Shown: positions 1-8,379, counted from the stretch's first letter. The stretch is 50,962 bases of DNA from Equibacterium sp963662035 (GCA_963662035.1 CAVLDO010000013.1:1-50962), one strand, 5' to 3'. A program made the numbers and translations. The notes: a model not told the origin generated them from the letters alone.

Positions 1-125
1 TTTTTCTACCCGCCAAGCCCCTTTAGGCGGAGCGCTGATGCGCGCCAGCCTCCAGCTCCTTCAACAAAGGGTTAATCTACGCGAATCCTCCGGCACATTC
101 AAAACATCGTCCCAGCCAAGTTGTA
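1..125. repeat. Leader repeat, copy 1 (truncated by window start)
   Basis: This stretch matches 607-732 closely, with one small indel. The shared blocks include CTACCCGCCAAGCCCCTTTA, the GCGCTGATGCGCGCCA block and TCGTCCCAGCCAAGTTG. Each copy precedes an array of 51-bp palindromes. The window begins at the T-rich loop of the hairpin seen whole at 565-649, so the left half of this hairpin, and probably another array, should lie upstream. No reading frame is shared intact by the two copies, so I treat it as non-coding. Confidence 0.8.
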
Positions 126-209
126 AATCCAGGGGACAACCTTAGCGAACAGCTATGTCTACGCGCGAGAAGCCCCTTTTGGGGCACAGCCAGTGATTTT
201 CGCCGCGCT

Positions 210-553
210 CCGTGCCCGGGGAGCCCCGTTTCTGGCACGGCCTGGGAGTTTCGCCGCGTCCCGTGCCCGAGGAGGCCCGTTTCGGGCACGGATAGGGAGT
301 TTCGCCGCGCCCCGTGCCCGTAGAGGCCCATTTTGGGCACGGCCGGGGAGTTTCGCCGCGTTCCGTGCCCGTGGAGCCCCGATTCGGGCACGGCCTGGGG
401 AGTTTCGCCGCATCCCGTGCCCGTAGCGCCGATTCGGGCACGGCCGGGGAATTTCGCCTGGCTCCGTGCCCGTGGAGCCCCGATTCGGGCACGGCCTGGG
501 AGTTTCGCCACGTTCCGTGCCCGAGGAGGCCCATTTTGGGCACGGCCGGGGGA
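210..553. repeat. Array 1 of 51-bp palindromic tandem repeats (7 units)
   Basis: Seven units start with GTGCC at 212, 263, 314, 365, 417, 466 and 517, so the spacing is 51, 51, 51, 52, 49 and 51. Each unit is an inverted repeat (arm CCGTGCCCG, about 13 bases of loop, arm CGGGCACGG) followed by a ~20-base spacer resembling CCTGGGAGTTTCGCCGCG. Some right arms are shortened to GGGCACGG or carry CTGGCACGG. A degenerate half unit lies at about 170-209. Because 51 is a multiple of three, several frames on both strands stay open, but the 52- and 49-base steps shift frame. This speaks against a repeat protein. The conserved part is the palindrome. Confidence 0.9.
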
Positions 554-564
554 TAATCGCTTTA

Positions 565-649
565 GCGCATCAAAGTCGCGGATGCCTAAAGGGGCGTAGC
601 GGGTATTTTTTCTACCCGCCAAGCCCCTTTAGGCGTAGCGCTGATGCGC
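565..649. other. Large nested inverted repeat between the two arrays
   Basis: Three nested complementary pairs are visible: GCGCATCA (565-572) with TGATGCGC (642-649); GCCTAAAGGGGC (584-595) with GCCCCTTTAGGC (623-634); and GCGGGTA (599-605) with TACCCGC (613-619), closing a T-rich 7-base loop (606-612). It joins the end of array 1 to the second leader and could fold as a long stem on either strand. The right half also opens the window at base 1. It may act as a terminator, a recombination or processing site, or a mobility boundary; the sequence does not say which. Confidence 0.75.
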
Positions 650-741
650 GCCATCCTCCAGTTCCTTCAACAGAGGGTTAATCCACGAGAATCCTCCGGC
701 ACATATGGCAACATCGTCCCAGCCAAGTTGGAAATTCACGG
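607..741. repeat. Leader repeat, copy 2
   Basis: Second copy of the leader seen at 1-125, offset by 606-607 bases, with scattered substitutions and one small indel. It sits immediately before array 2. The leader-plus-array module is therefore about 600 bases long and duplicated as a whole. Confidence 0.8.
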
Positions 742-753
742 AACAATCTATGT

Positions 754-1091
754 CCGTGCCCGTAGAGCCCCGATTCGGGCACGGCCTGGGAGTTTCGCCG
801 CGCTCCGTGCCCGTAGAGCCCCGATTTGGGCACGGCCCGGGGATTTTCGCCCGGCTCCGTGCCCGTGGAGCGCCGTTTTGGGCACGGCCTGGGATTTTCG
901 CCGCGCCCCGTGCCCGTAGAGCCCCGTTTCTGGCACGGCCGGGGAGTTCCGTCACCCTCCGTGCCCGAGGAGCGCCGTTTTGGGCACGGCCTGGGAGTTT
1001 CGCCGCGCCCCGTGCCCGAGGAGCCCCGTTTTGGGCACGGCCGGGGGTTTTCGCCGCGCCCCGTGCCCGAGGAGCGCCGTTTCTGGCACGG
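754..1091. repeat. Array 2 of 51-bp palindromic tandem repeats (7 units)
   Basis: Seven units start with GTGCC at 756, 807, 859, 910, 961, 1012 and 1063 (spacing 51, 52, 51, 51, 51, 51). Arms, loop and spacer are the same as in array 1; the units beginning at 910 and 1063 carry the imperfect right arm CTGGCACGG. The array stops about 85 bases before the start codon of the secreted beta-helix gene, so it occupies that gene's upstream region. An in-frame ORF runs back from that gene to base 980 only because the array lacks stops in this frame. Confidence 0.9.
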
Positions 1092-1174
1092 CAGCCTGCG
1101 CCGCCCCGCGTTTGTTCTTGTGCTCTTTGGGGAAATTCGCTAACTTGCCCCCTGTATTTGCGATTCTTACGAGT

Positions 1175-2776
1175 ATGAAAACAATAGCAGCGATAGCAGC
1201 GGCCTTGGCGGCACTGCTGATGCCGGGCGCGGCGCAGGCGCGCGAAAAGGCCCTCAAACAGTCAGACGACATTTATGTGGCGGCGAGCGATTCTCGCGCT
1301 GCGGACAAGGCGCGTGCCGACATCGTGTGCACCGGGACAGACGATCAGGATGCGATTCAGAGGGCGGTGGAGGCTCTCGGCGGCTGCGGCACCGTGCATC
1401 TGGCCTCCGGCAACTATTACATAGACACCTTCCATCACAGCGATGTCGGCCCCGACTATGCCATTAAAATTCCGCTGGTGCAGCCCGCCACCAAAATAAA
1501 AATTCAGGGTGCCGTGCGCGCCAATGGCCGTCCGGTGCGCGAGAGCGGGACCTATGTTACCGGGACCAACCTGCAGGTGAGCCGCCGCTGCTACGATGCT
1601 CTCGACTCCGACCGCCAGTGTGCGGTGATCCGCGGCGCGGAGGATTCGTCTTTCGATGGCATAATGTCGCAGGAACTCTCTGTGAGCGACCTTTCCATCA
1701 CCCTCCCCGACAACCGCAAGCCCATAATCTGCATCGACGGTTATTATCTTGGGGCCTTGAACGTGAGCGGCGCCCGCGTGGGGACGCGCTATCACAACCG
1801 CAGCCCCGAGCCCGACCAGGAATTCCACATCGGGGTGGAGGGGTGCATCGGCATCCGGGGCCTGCAGGGGTCGGGCAACGGCAGCGAGACCATTCTGCAG
1901 TCGATATATGCGGTCGGGCTGGGAGTGGGCTTCGCCCTCAGCGGCGAGCATCTGGTGGGCATCCAGCTGGGGGCCATCGGCAATCTGTACGGCTACACTT
2001 TCAATGGCTTCAAGCACGAGGTGGGGGTGTGGTGCCATCCGATAACACTGATAAACTGCTGCGACGAGGTCTCTGCAAATTATCCCTATTTCGGCCCCAA
2101 CGAATATGCGCAGAGCGTCAACCTCATAAACTTCAATATCGAGCATTATCCCACGATGTTCTCCAAGGGTGGCGACTATGCCAAGGAGGCGGTGCCCGGG
2201 CAGTGGCACGGCAATATCGACTACGACATCCAGGACTGGGAATATGATATCCGCAATTCGCCGCAGCGCCGCTTTTGGGCCGCCGACGGCAGCGGGGCCA
2301 ACGTCAACTCGCGCAACAATGCGCAGGGGCTCTCATATTCTGCCGACCAGCTGCGCTATATAGCCCCCAATCTCAATCAGATTGTGTTCTGCACCACAAG
2401 CGGCTCTGCTCTGATGTGCCGCGGGGCGGGAGACTATGCCAGGGCCCGCATCACTTTCCAGGCGCCCAACACCGCCCCTGGTGACATTGAGATAAAGGTG
2501 GGGTGGACTTACCGCAGGGTCAACCTGCCGCGCGTGTTCGCCTGTGCCGCAGAAATGACCGATTATATCTACCGCCACCTGTTCTATTCAACTTCGGTGC
2601 GGATGTGCCCGGGCGAAGATGCGCTGGAGGTGGCCAGCTGCCGCTTTGGACAGATGGACGACTCGCGGGAGAATCTGCGATTCGACCCCGGCGAAACCGG
2701 CGTTGAGGCCACCGTGCTGCTCACCTTCCCGGGTCGCGACAATGTATGGGTGCCCTGTGGCATCGTGAGCCAATGA
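1175..2776 (+). CDS. Secreted right-handed beta-helix (pectate-lyase-fold) protein
   Basis: 533 residues. I start at the ATG at 1175 because it opens a clear signal peptide (MKTIAAIAAALAALLMPG, cleavage near AQA); the upstream in-frame extension lies in the palindromic array. After the signal comes GTDDQDAIQRAVEAL and a Gly-rich VHLASGNYYI segment. This is the usual opening of pectate-lyase-3/GH28-like beta helices, where the first coil follows a DDT/DDQ-type helix. Many short beta-strand repeats with Asn and Gly turns follow (residues ~80-330). The ~100-residue C-terminal part is Cys-rich (several Cys) and has no assignment. It probably acts on or binds a polysaccharide outside the cytoplasm. 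No catalytic residues can be assigned, so a structural or phage-tailspike-like role is also possible. It stands alone and is convergent with pduL. Confidence 0.75.
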   Translation: MKTIAAIAAALAALLMPGAAQAREKALKQSDDIYVAASDSRAADKARADIVCTGTDDQDAIQRAVEALGGCGTVHLASGNYYIDTFHHSDVGPDYAIKIPLVQPATKIKIQGAVRANGRPVRESGTYVTGTNLQVSRRCYDALDSDRQCAVIRGAEDSSFDGIMSQELSVSDLSITLPDNRKPIICIDGYYLGALNVSGARVGTRYHNRSPEPDQEFHIGVEGCIGIRGLQGSGNGSETILQSIYAVGLGVGFALSGEHLVGIQLGAIGNLYGYTFNGFKHEVGVWCHPITLINCCDEVSANYPYFGPNEYAQSVNLINFNIEHYPTMFSKGGDYAKEAVPGQWHGNIDYDIQDWEYDIRNSPQRRFWAADGSGANVNSRNNAQGLSYSADQLRYIAPNLNQIVFCTTSGSALMCRGAGDYARARITFQAPNTAPGDIEIKVGWTYRRVNLPRVFACAAEMTDYIYRHLFYSTSVRMCPGEDALEVASCRFGQMDDSRENLRFDPGETGVEATVLLTFPGRDNVWVPCGIVSQ

Positions 2777-2779
2777 AAA

Positions 2780-2803
2780 CGGGGCTCCGATAACGGGGCC
2801 CCG
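2780..2803 (-). terminator. Probable terminator of pduL (minus strand)
   Basis: CGGGGC (2780-2785) pairs with GCCCCG (2798-2803). Read on the minus strand, the stem is followed by TTTTC. It lies between the convergent ends of the beta-helix gene and pduL, and the T run places it on the pduL side. Confidence 0.5.
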
Positions 2804-2853
2804 CTCCAAATCCCGCTGCCGGCCGCGCCGGGCAGGATTGCCTTGCGCGATGC

Positions 2854-3423
2854 TTATTCCACTATGCGGCCGGTGATAGCGCCGCTGCAGGCGGCGGCGT
2901 TGGCCTCGTCGGTGTCAATGTGCATAGCCAGCGCATACTTCTCGCTCACGCGGATAACGGTGTCGCCGAAGATGGTCTTGCGGCCCGTCTCCTGCTCGAT
3001 TTCAACCTTTACAATCTGACCGTCCTTCACGCCGAAAGCATCGGCGTCGGCAGGTGTCATATGGATGTGGCGCTTGGCCACCATAACACCCTCGATGAGC
3101 TCAACCTCGCCGCAGGGGCCTATGATCTTGCAGGGGGCGCTCCCTTTTACGTCGCCGCTCTCGCGCACAGGGGCGGCGATGCCCAGAGTGCGGGCATCGC
3201 TGAATGAGACCTCCACCTGATTCTGAGGCCTTACCGGGCCCAGAATGGAGAATTTGAGGCTCGATTTGGGCCCCACGACCTCCACCTTCTGGTTTGAGGC
3301 GAACTGGCCGGGCTGGGAGAGGGGTTTCTTGACCTCCAGCTGAAAGCCTTTTCCGAAGAGTATTTCCAGAGTTTCCTGAGTCACGTGCACGTGGCGCGCA
3401 GAAGTTTCAATTACAAAGTTCAT
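2854..3423 (-). CDS. pduL: Phosphate propanoyltransferase / phosphotransacylase PduL
   Basis: 189 residues, a normal length for PduL. It transfers an acyl group between CoA and phosphate (acetyl- or propionyl-CoA to acyl phosphate), feeding acetate or propionate kinase. The family's two zinc-binding His motifs are present as SARHVHV (residues ~8-14) and AKRHIHM (~115-121), and the third His lies in MHIDTDEANAA near the C-terminus. No N-terminal encapsulation extension and no microcompartment shell gene are visible, so this looks like a cytosolic housekeeping Pta substitute. It lies 24 bases downstream of tamL on the same strand and may be co-transcribed with it. Confidence 0.93.
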   Translation of the reverse strand: MNFVIETSARHVHVTQETLEILFGKGFQLEVKKPLSQPGQFASNQKVEVVGPKSSLKFSILGPVRPQNQVEVSFSDARTLGIAAPVRESGDVKGSAPCKIIGPCGEVELIEGVMVAKRHIHMTPADADAFGVKDGQIVKVEIEQETGRKTIFGDTVIRVSEKYALAMHIDTDEANAAACSGAITGRIVE

Positions 3424-3447
3424 ATCTTATAAAAATTAAACGGTCGT

Positions 3448-5583
3448 TTAGAAAGGATAGCCGATGCCCAAATGCACTGCATAGCCGTCTTGCGATACCC
3501 ACTCGCGCGGCGTAAGCCAGCTCTGCGACTCGGGGTCGTAGCCCTTGAAACCCACATCGATCCTTACCAGCAGCAGCCCGAAGTCCAGGCGGGCGCCAAG
3601 GCCCCACGACATCGCGCCGGAGCGCAGCATATCCTTGAGGGAGAACACCGAGAGGGCGTAATCCTCGTCTTCTTGAGTGAGGGAACTGCTCTTGGGCAGA
3701 TTCCAGATGTTGCCCCAATCGGTGAAGAGGGCGCCGCTCAGCTTCCAGAACAGCGGGAAACGCAGCTCCAGATTGGCCTCCAGACGCATATCGCCCACCT
3801 GGTTGTAGATTGAGAACTGGTCGTCGAGAGGGGATCGGCCCGGACCCAGTGTGCGGGACTGCCAGCCGCGCATAGAGTTGGCGCCGCCCGCGTAGAACAT
3901 CTGCTCCAGCGGCAGAAACGAGGAGTTGCCGTAGGCATAGCCGACCCCCGCCAGCAGGCGGGCCGCCAGAGCGAAGTTGTTGTCGGAGCCGAAGCGGAGA
4001 GTCTCCACCGCGCTTATCTGCGCCCTTAGGTATTGTGCGTAAGGGATGCCCCAGATCAGCCGCTCGCCCCGCTGGTTCTCCTGCCAGAGACTTTTGCCGC
4101 TGTTGAGCAGCAGGCCGCTGGATGCCAGGTCGGTACGGATGTAGAAATAGCTGCCGGAGGGGTTCACCGCAGGGTCGGTGGTGTAATATATGGAGGCTGC
4201 CGCCCCGAGATCGAAATGGTCCTGATACTGATATTGCAGATAGCTGCTGTTGAGGTTCCGGTAGAAATCCTCGTCTATGTTGAAAATCTTGATTACGCTC
4301 AGCCCGGGCAGCGTGGCACTGTAGCGCAGCCTGCGGCTTGCGGCCCAGCTGTAGCCGTAGGTGGCCGATAGAATGTTGCGGGTATATTCCGGCCGGTTCT
4401 GATAGTTGTATGCCAGAGATACCTTGGTGGAGGGGAGGGTCTGCGTGCGGCTCTCGATAAAGGGGAGCAGCAGCAGCTTTGGGAAGGTCAGCGCCGTGGT
4501 GATGGCGAACTCGTTGCTGCGGGCGCTGTCGTTTATTTTGAACTGGAAGTTGCCGCGGAAGCCCAGCGTGAGCACCTCGCCGCCCCCGAAGAGGTTGTAG
4601 TGGTTGTAGGTGAGCGAAGGTGTGATGCCTATCAGGCCGGTGGAGTTGGTGGAGGCCTCCATATTCACCTCGAAGTTCTGCAGGTCGGAGGGGGTCAGCG
4701 CAATCAGACAGTCCACTTCGCCCGTGGAATCCACCGGCGTCAGGCTTATGTTCACCGTGTTGAATATGTGGTTGGCGGCAAAGCGCTGGTAGGTGTTGCT
4801 GATGAGTGTCTCGCTATAGGGCATCCCGCTGTCCAGAAGGTTGATTCCGCTCAGAAACGAGGGTTTTACCTTGAGCTCCTGCGGCATCTTGTAGCTTACG
4901 CGGCGGATCGTGTAGGGGGTCAGCTGCCGCGCCGCGCCCGGTGGTTCGTTGCGGGTGTAGTTGCGCAGCTCTATTCTCAGCAGCGCAGAGTCGGCCACAG
5001 CCGCTGTGTCGGCAAAGTTGAACATATAGTTCTTGGTATAGCCGTAGTAGCCCTTGTCGCGCAACATAGAGGCCAGGCGCTCCGCCTCCCCCTCCAGCGC
5101 CGATTCGGAGAGGATGGTGCCGCATTTCACGGTGTGGTTGGCTTCATCGGCGCGGTAGATGCTGTCTATGGCGGGGTCGGCGATGGCGTATTCGATGCTC
5201 TTGATGGGATACTGCTTGCCCAGGGTGACATTGTAGGTGACCTTTGCGGTGCGCCTCTTGCGGGTTATGACGGTGTCGATGCCGGAGTTGTAGTAGCCCT
5301 CATATTCAAGGTGGCGAAGCATACCCTCCAGACTTGGCTCTATGAGGCTCTCGTCAAACATCACCGGACTGGAAAAGAGCCCTTTGATGCCGTTGAACTT
5401 GCCGCTCTCGCTCTGCTTTATATAGGCGGACAGTTCGCTTTTGGGATAGGAGCGGGAGTTGGTGACCACGATGCTGTTTTTTTTGAGCACATAGCCGCTT
5501 AAACGGCGTGAGTGTGCGCAGGAACTGGCCACTGCCGCAGTGCAGGCCAGCAAAATCAACATCGGGAGTCTCAAGCGCTTCAT
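3448..5583 (-). CDS. tamL: TamL-type outer-membrane assembly lipoprotein (BamA/TamA superfamily)
   Basis: 711 residues. The N-terminus is a lipoprotein signal (MKRLRLPMLILLACTAAVASSC) with the acylated Cys at 22. POTRA-like segments follow (VTYNVTLGKQYPIKSIEYAI, then ALEGEAERLASMLRDKGYYGYTKNYMF). The second half is a beta-barrel of the Omp85 family, with the FYAGGANSMRGWQSRTLGPG loop, the family's (V/I)RG-type lid motif, and a terminal aromatic strand ending GIGYPF. Bacteroidota encode this lipidated TamA relative, usually with a TamB-like partner. No tamB is seen here. A -7 element lies just upstream. Confidence 0.88.
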   Translation of the reverse strand: MKRLRLPMLILLACTAAVASSCAHSRRLSGYVLKKNSIVVTNSRSYPKSELSAYIKQSESGKFNGIKGLFSSPVMFDESLIEPSLEGMLRHLEYEGYYNSGIDTVITRKRRTAKVTYNVTLGKQYPIKSIEYAIADPAIDSIYRADEANHTVKCGTILSESALEGEAERLASMLRDKGYYGYTKNYMFNFADTAAVADSALLRIELRNYTRNEPPGAARQLTPYTIRRVSYKMPQELKVKPSFLSGINLLDSGMPYSETLISNTYQRFAANHIFNTVNISLTPVDSTGEVDCLIALTPSDLQNFEVNMEASTNSTGLIGITPSLTYNHYNLFGGGEVLTLGFRGNFQFKINDSARSNEFAITTALTFPKLLLLPFIESRTQTLPSTKVSLAYNYQNRPEYTRNILSATYGYSWAASRRLRYSATLPGLSVIKIFNIDEDFYRNLNSSYLQYQYQDHFDLGAAASIYYTTDPAVNPSGSYFYIRTDLASSGLLLNSGKSLWQENQRGERLIWGIPYAQYLRAQISAVETLRFGSDNNFALAARLLAGVGYAYGNSSFLPLEQMFYAGGANSMRGWQSRTLGPGRSPLDDQFSIYNQVGDMRLEANLELRFPLFWKLSGALFTDWGNIWNLPKSSSLTQEDEDYALSVFSLKDMLRSGAMSWGLGARLDFGLLLVRIDVGFKGYDPESQSWLTPREWVSQDGYAVHLGIGYPF

Positions 5584-5600
5584 TTCTGAATAAATTCTTG

Positions 5601-5608
5601 CAAATTTA
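5601..5608 (-). promoter_or_regulatory. -7 element for tamL
   Basis: TAAATTTG on the minus strand, a perfect match to the Bacteroidota TAnnTTTG box, 18 bases before the tamL start codon. No convincing -33 TTTG was found at the usual distance. Confidence 0.5.
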
Positions 5609-5629
5609 ATTATTTCCAGAACAGTTTCT

Positions 5630-5637
5630 TATTTTTG
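5630..5637 (+). promoter_or_regulatory. -7 element for the RNA methyltransferase operon
   Basis: TATTTTTG on the plus strand, a perfect TAnnTTTG match, back to back with the tamL box and 63 bases before the ATG at 5701. Confidence 0.5.
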
Positions 5638-5700
5638 TAAGACTTTTAAGCCCGGTTATAAGGTACCGATGTGCCGCCGGCAGCCTCGCCAATATAGTAT

Positions 5701-6423
5701 ATGACCAAATCAGAGATAAAACGCATAAGCGCGCTTGGCGCCAAGAAGATGCGCGACCAGAGCGGTCTGTTTGTAGTGGAAGGGGAGAAGCTCGTGGCAG
5801 AAGCGCTTGCCAGCGGTCTTGAAATCGACAGCGTATATTATATGAGCGACATCGGCGCCGAGACAATGGCGCGCATCTCGCAGCTCAAGAGCCCTTCGCC
5901 GGCGCTGGCAGTGGTGCGCAAGCGGCCCGAACCCTCGGCACAAGAGCTTGAGGCGCTGATAGAGGGCCGCCCGCTGTGTCTGGCACTCGACTGCGTGCGC
6001 GACCCGGGCAACCTGGGCACCATAGTGCGCATCGCCGACTGGTTCGGCATCGACGCCATATTCGCCGAATGGGGCACCGTGGAGCTCTACAACCCCAAAA
6101 CGGTGCAGGCCACAATGGGGGCGATATTCCGCCGCAGGGTCATCTATTGCGACCTGCCGCAGGTGGCGCAGCGTTTTCTGCAGCTCGGGATGCCGGTGTT
6201 CGGCACCTTTCTCGACGGAGGCGACATCTATCGCGAGAGCCTTTCGCAGCAGGGGCTGATAGTTATGGGCTCCGAGTCAGACGGCATAGGGGAGAAGATG
6301 GCCTCTCTGGTGAGCCGCCGGCTGTTCATACCCCCTTATCCGCGCGATGCGGCGGGCAGCGAATCGCTAAATGTGGCCATCGCCACCGCCATCACCTGCG
6401 CCCTGTTCCGAAAATCAATCTAA
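5701..6423 (+). CDS. TrmH/SpoU-family RNA 2'-O-methyltransferase
   Basis: 240 residues. The N-terminal ~95 residues form the SpoU substrate-binding domain (FVVEGEKLVAEAL). The C-terminal SPOUT knot carries the three family motifs: DCVRDPGNLGTIVRIADWFG (Asn/Arg motif 1, ~100-119), a motif-2 region LIVMGSESDGI (~183-193) and motif-3 PPYPRDAAGSESLNVAIATA (~211-230). Such enzymes methylate ribose 2'-OH in rRNA or tRNA with S-adenosylmethionine; the target base cannot be read from sequence. It is the first gene of a same-strand run, with the M64 peptidase 12 bases downstream. Confidence 0.88.
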   Translation: MTKSEIKRISALGAKKMRDQSGLFVVEGEKLVAEALASGLEIDSVYYMSDIGAETMARISQLKSPSPALAVVRKRPEPSAQELEALIEGRPLCLALDCVRDPGNLGTIVRIADWFGIDAIFAEWGTVELYNPKTVQATMGAIFRRRVIYCDLPQVAQRFLQLGMPVFGTFLDGGDIYRESLSQQGLIVMGSESDGIGEKMASLVSRRLFIPPYPRDAAGSESLNVAIATAITCALFRKSI

Positions 6424-6435
6424 AACCTCAATATC

Positions 6436-7788
6436 GTGAAAAAGAATCCGCTATGTGTTCTCGCTCTTGCAGTGCTGCTCCTGTGCAGCCCCAAGGCCTT
6501 CGCTAAATGCTTCAACGATTGCTTTGACGGGGGCACCATCCGTCTGGATCTGATACTTGCCGGCGACTGCCGCACCCAAAACGTATATCTGCAGAACATC
6601 TGCCGCACTGGCGAGTGGGCCGGCCGCCGCTCCCATCTGGACTCGCTGCCGGTAAAGGGCAACGCCCAGGTCGAGGTATATTCCAAGGCGGGCGACCTGA
6701 TTTATGTGCAGGGATTCTCCACGCTATTCCAGGAGTGGCTCACCACCGAAGAGGCGGCAATCCGCAGCCGTGCCTTCGAGTGCCCGGTGCAGATTCCCGC
6801 CCCCAAAGAGAAGGTGACGGTGAGGGTCAATCTCAACGACAACCACCGCCGCAGCGTCGCCTCCGCCGAGTTTGAACTGGACCCCGCCGACATCCTTATC
6901 CGCAAGATGGCAGACAACGGCCTGCCGCGCAAGGATCTGCGCAGCGGCGGCGCCCTTGAGAGCAACTACGACATTGTGATTGTGGCCGAAGGTTACACCG
7001 AGTCGGAGCAGGACAAGTTCTTCGGCGATGCCGCCCGGCTCACCGATTTTCTCTTCTCCCACGCCCCCTTCTCAGAAAACGAGAGCCGATTTAACGTGCG
7101 CGCCGTGTTCGCCCCCTCGCAGCAGAGCGGCACCAGCCAGCCCTCGGAGGCGGAGATAGGCTGGCGCCAGACCGCGGCCGCCACCCATTTTGACACCTTC
7201 TACACCTATCGCTATCTCACCACAAGCAACCTGCGATCTGTGTGCGACATTATCGGCACGGTCCCCTTTGAGCAGATTATATTGCTGGTTAACACGACCC
7301 GCTACGGAGGAGGCGGCATCTACAACAACATCACCCTCAGCACGGCCGACCACCCCTTCTCTCCGGAGGTGTTCGTGCACGAGTTCGGCCACTCCTTTGC
7401 CGGCCTTGCAGATGAATATGCCTACGGCGGCGAGGCGCTCAACCCCACCTATCCCGACGGCACCGAACCCTGGGAGCCCAACATCACCACTCTGGTGGAC
7501 TTCGGCAGCAAATGGCAGGATATGCTTCCCGAAGGGGTGGAGATTCCAAGCGAACTCTGCGCACTCGAGAAGAACTACGATCTGCGCCGCATCTGGAGCA
7601 CCCTCAGCGACAAGCAGAAAGAGGAGATAAACACCGGGCTCGGAGTATATGAAGGGGCCGGCTACCGCAACAAAGGGGTGTTCCGCCCCGTGCAGGAGTG
7701 CCGTATGCGCATCAACGAGTGCGAGCATTTCTGCCCAGTCTGCAAGCGCGCCATCCAGAATATGATAGATTACTGCACCGGCCGATAA
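6436..7788 (+). CDS. Secreted M64-family (IgA-protease-type) zinc metallopeptidase
   Basis: 450 residues with a signal peptide (MKKNPLCVLALAVLLLCSPKAFA). An N-terminal beta-rich domain (~25-165) precedes the catalytic domain. The zinc site is HEFGHSFAGLADEY, with HExxH at ~315-319 and Asp/Glu following at ~326-327, as in peptidase family M64. The C-terminal FCPVCKRAIQNMIDY segment with its Cys pair is also usual for the family. One M64 member, from Clostridium ramosum, cleaves IgA; most Bacteroidota members are uncharacterised, so IgA as substrate is not implied. It follows the methyltransferase after 12 bases, and cotranscription is likely although the functions are unrelated. Confidence 0.88.
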   Translation: MKKNPLCVLALAVLLLCSPKAFAKCFNDCFDGGTIRLDLILAGDCRTQNVYLQNICRTGEWAGRRSHLDSLPVKGNAQVEVYSKAGDLIYVQGFSTLFQEWLTTEEAAIRSRAFECPVQIPAPKEKVTVRVNLNDNHRRSVASAEFELDPADILIRKMADNGLPRKDLRSGGALESNYDIVIVAEGYTESEQDKFFGDAARLTDFLFSHAPFSENESRFNVRAVFAPSQQSGTSQPSEAEIGWRQTAAATHFDTFYTYRYLTTSNLRSVCDIIGTVPFEQIILLVNTTRYGGGGIYNNITLSTADHPFSPEVFVHEFGHSFAGLADEYAYGGEALNPTYPDGTEPWEPNITTLVDFGSKWQDMLPEGVEIPSELCALEKNYDLRRIWSTLSDKQKEEINTGLGVYEGAGYRNKGVFRPVQECRMRINECEHFCPVCKRAIQNMIDYCTGR

Positions 7789-7830
7789 TTCAGGATTTTT
7801 ATTAAATTCGCCCCGCAAAATTCCTGACCG

Positions 7831-8370
7831 ATGGCAATAATAAGGCAATTGAACGGCATTACGCCCGCCTGGGGCGATGGCTGCTTTCTGGCGGAGAACG
7901 CCGCAATCATAGGTGACGTGAAGATGGGCCGCGACTGCAGCATCTGGTATGCTGCCGTGCTGCGCGGCGACGTGAATCCCATAATTCTTGGCGACCGCGT
8001 CAACATCCAGGACGGGGCGGTGCTGCACACGCTGCACAACCGCTCTGTGGTGGAAATCGGAAATGACGTCTCCGTGGGACACAACGCCGTTATCCACGGC
8101 GCAAAAATCGGCAACAACGTTCTGGTGGGGATGGGGGCCGTGGTTATGGACAACGTGACAGTCCCCGACAACACGGTGATAGCCGCCGGGGCGGTGGTTC
8201 TCAGCAATCAGACTCTCGAGAGCGGAATATATGCCGGCGTCCCCGCCCGCAAGGTTAAGGAGGGCAGCGAAAAGATCGCCGCAATGGCCCGCAACAATGC
8301 GCAGGGATATCTGGAATACAAGGAGTGGTTCAACGACGGCACGGGGGATTGCTTCCCCGCAGCCAAATAG
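7831..8370 (+). CDS. Gamma-carbonic-anhydrase-like hexapeptide-repeat protein
   Basis: 179 residues, the typical length. It folds as a left-handed beta helix from hexapeptide repeats (IGDVKMGRDCSIWYAAVLRG, then VEIGNDVSVGHNAVIHGAKIG). The zinc-ligand pattern is present: a His in LHTLHNRS (~70-73) and the pair in VGHNAVIHG (five residues apart). The trimer would bind zinc between subunits. Many members of this YrdA/PaaY-like group have weak or no carbonic anhydrase activity. It lies 42 bases after the peptidase and 9 bases before the kinase. Confidence 0.88.
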   Translation: MAIIRQLNGITPAWGDGCFLAENAAIIGDVKMGRDCSIWYAAVLRGDVNPIILGDRVNIQDGAVLHTLHNRSVVEIGNDVSVGHNAVIHGAKIGNNVLVGMGAVVMDNVTVPDNTVIAAGAVVLSNQTLESGIYAGVPARKVKEGSEKIAAMARNNAQGYLEYKEWFNDGTGDCFPAAK

Positions 8371-8379
8371 GGGGCGCGT

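Noticed and set aside
210..1091. CRISPR array
   Set aside because: Spacers between palindromes are near-identical instead of unique, the period is a tandem repeat and no cas gene is seen.
980..1174. N-terminal extension of the beta-helix protein into the repeat array
   Set aside because: The signal peptide starts at 1175; upstream codons are repeat sequence.
77..1178. Many overlapping ORFs on both strands across the repeat arrays (up to 181 residues, Arg/Ala/Gly/Pro-rich)
   Set aside because: The 51-base period keeps frames open on both strands at once, and 49- and 52-base steps shift the frame between units. The peptides have no domain, signal or codon pattern like the neighbouring genes.
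2854..3423. Bacterial microcompartment locus suggested by pduL
   Set aside because: There are no shell proteins, no encapsulation peptide and no diol or ethanolamine genes nearby; PduL is often used as the general phosphotransacetylase in this phylum.
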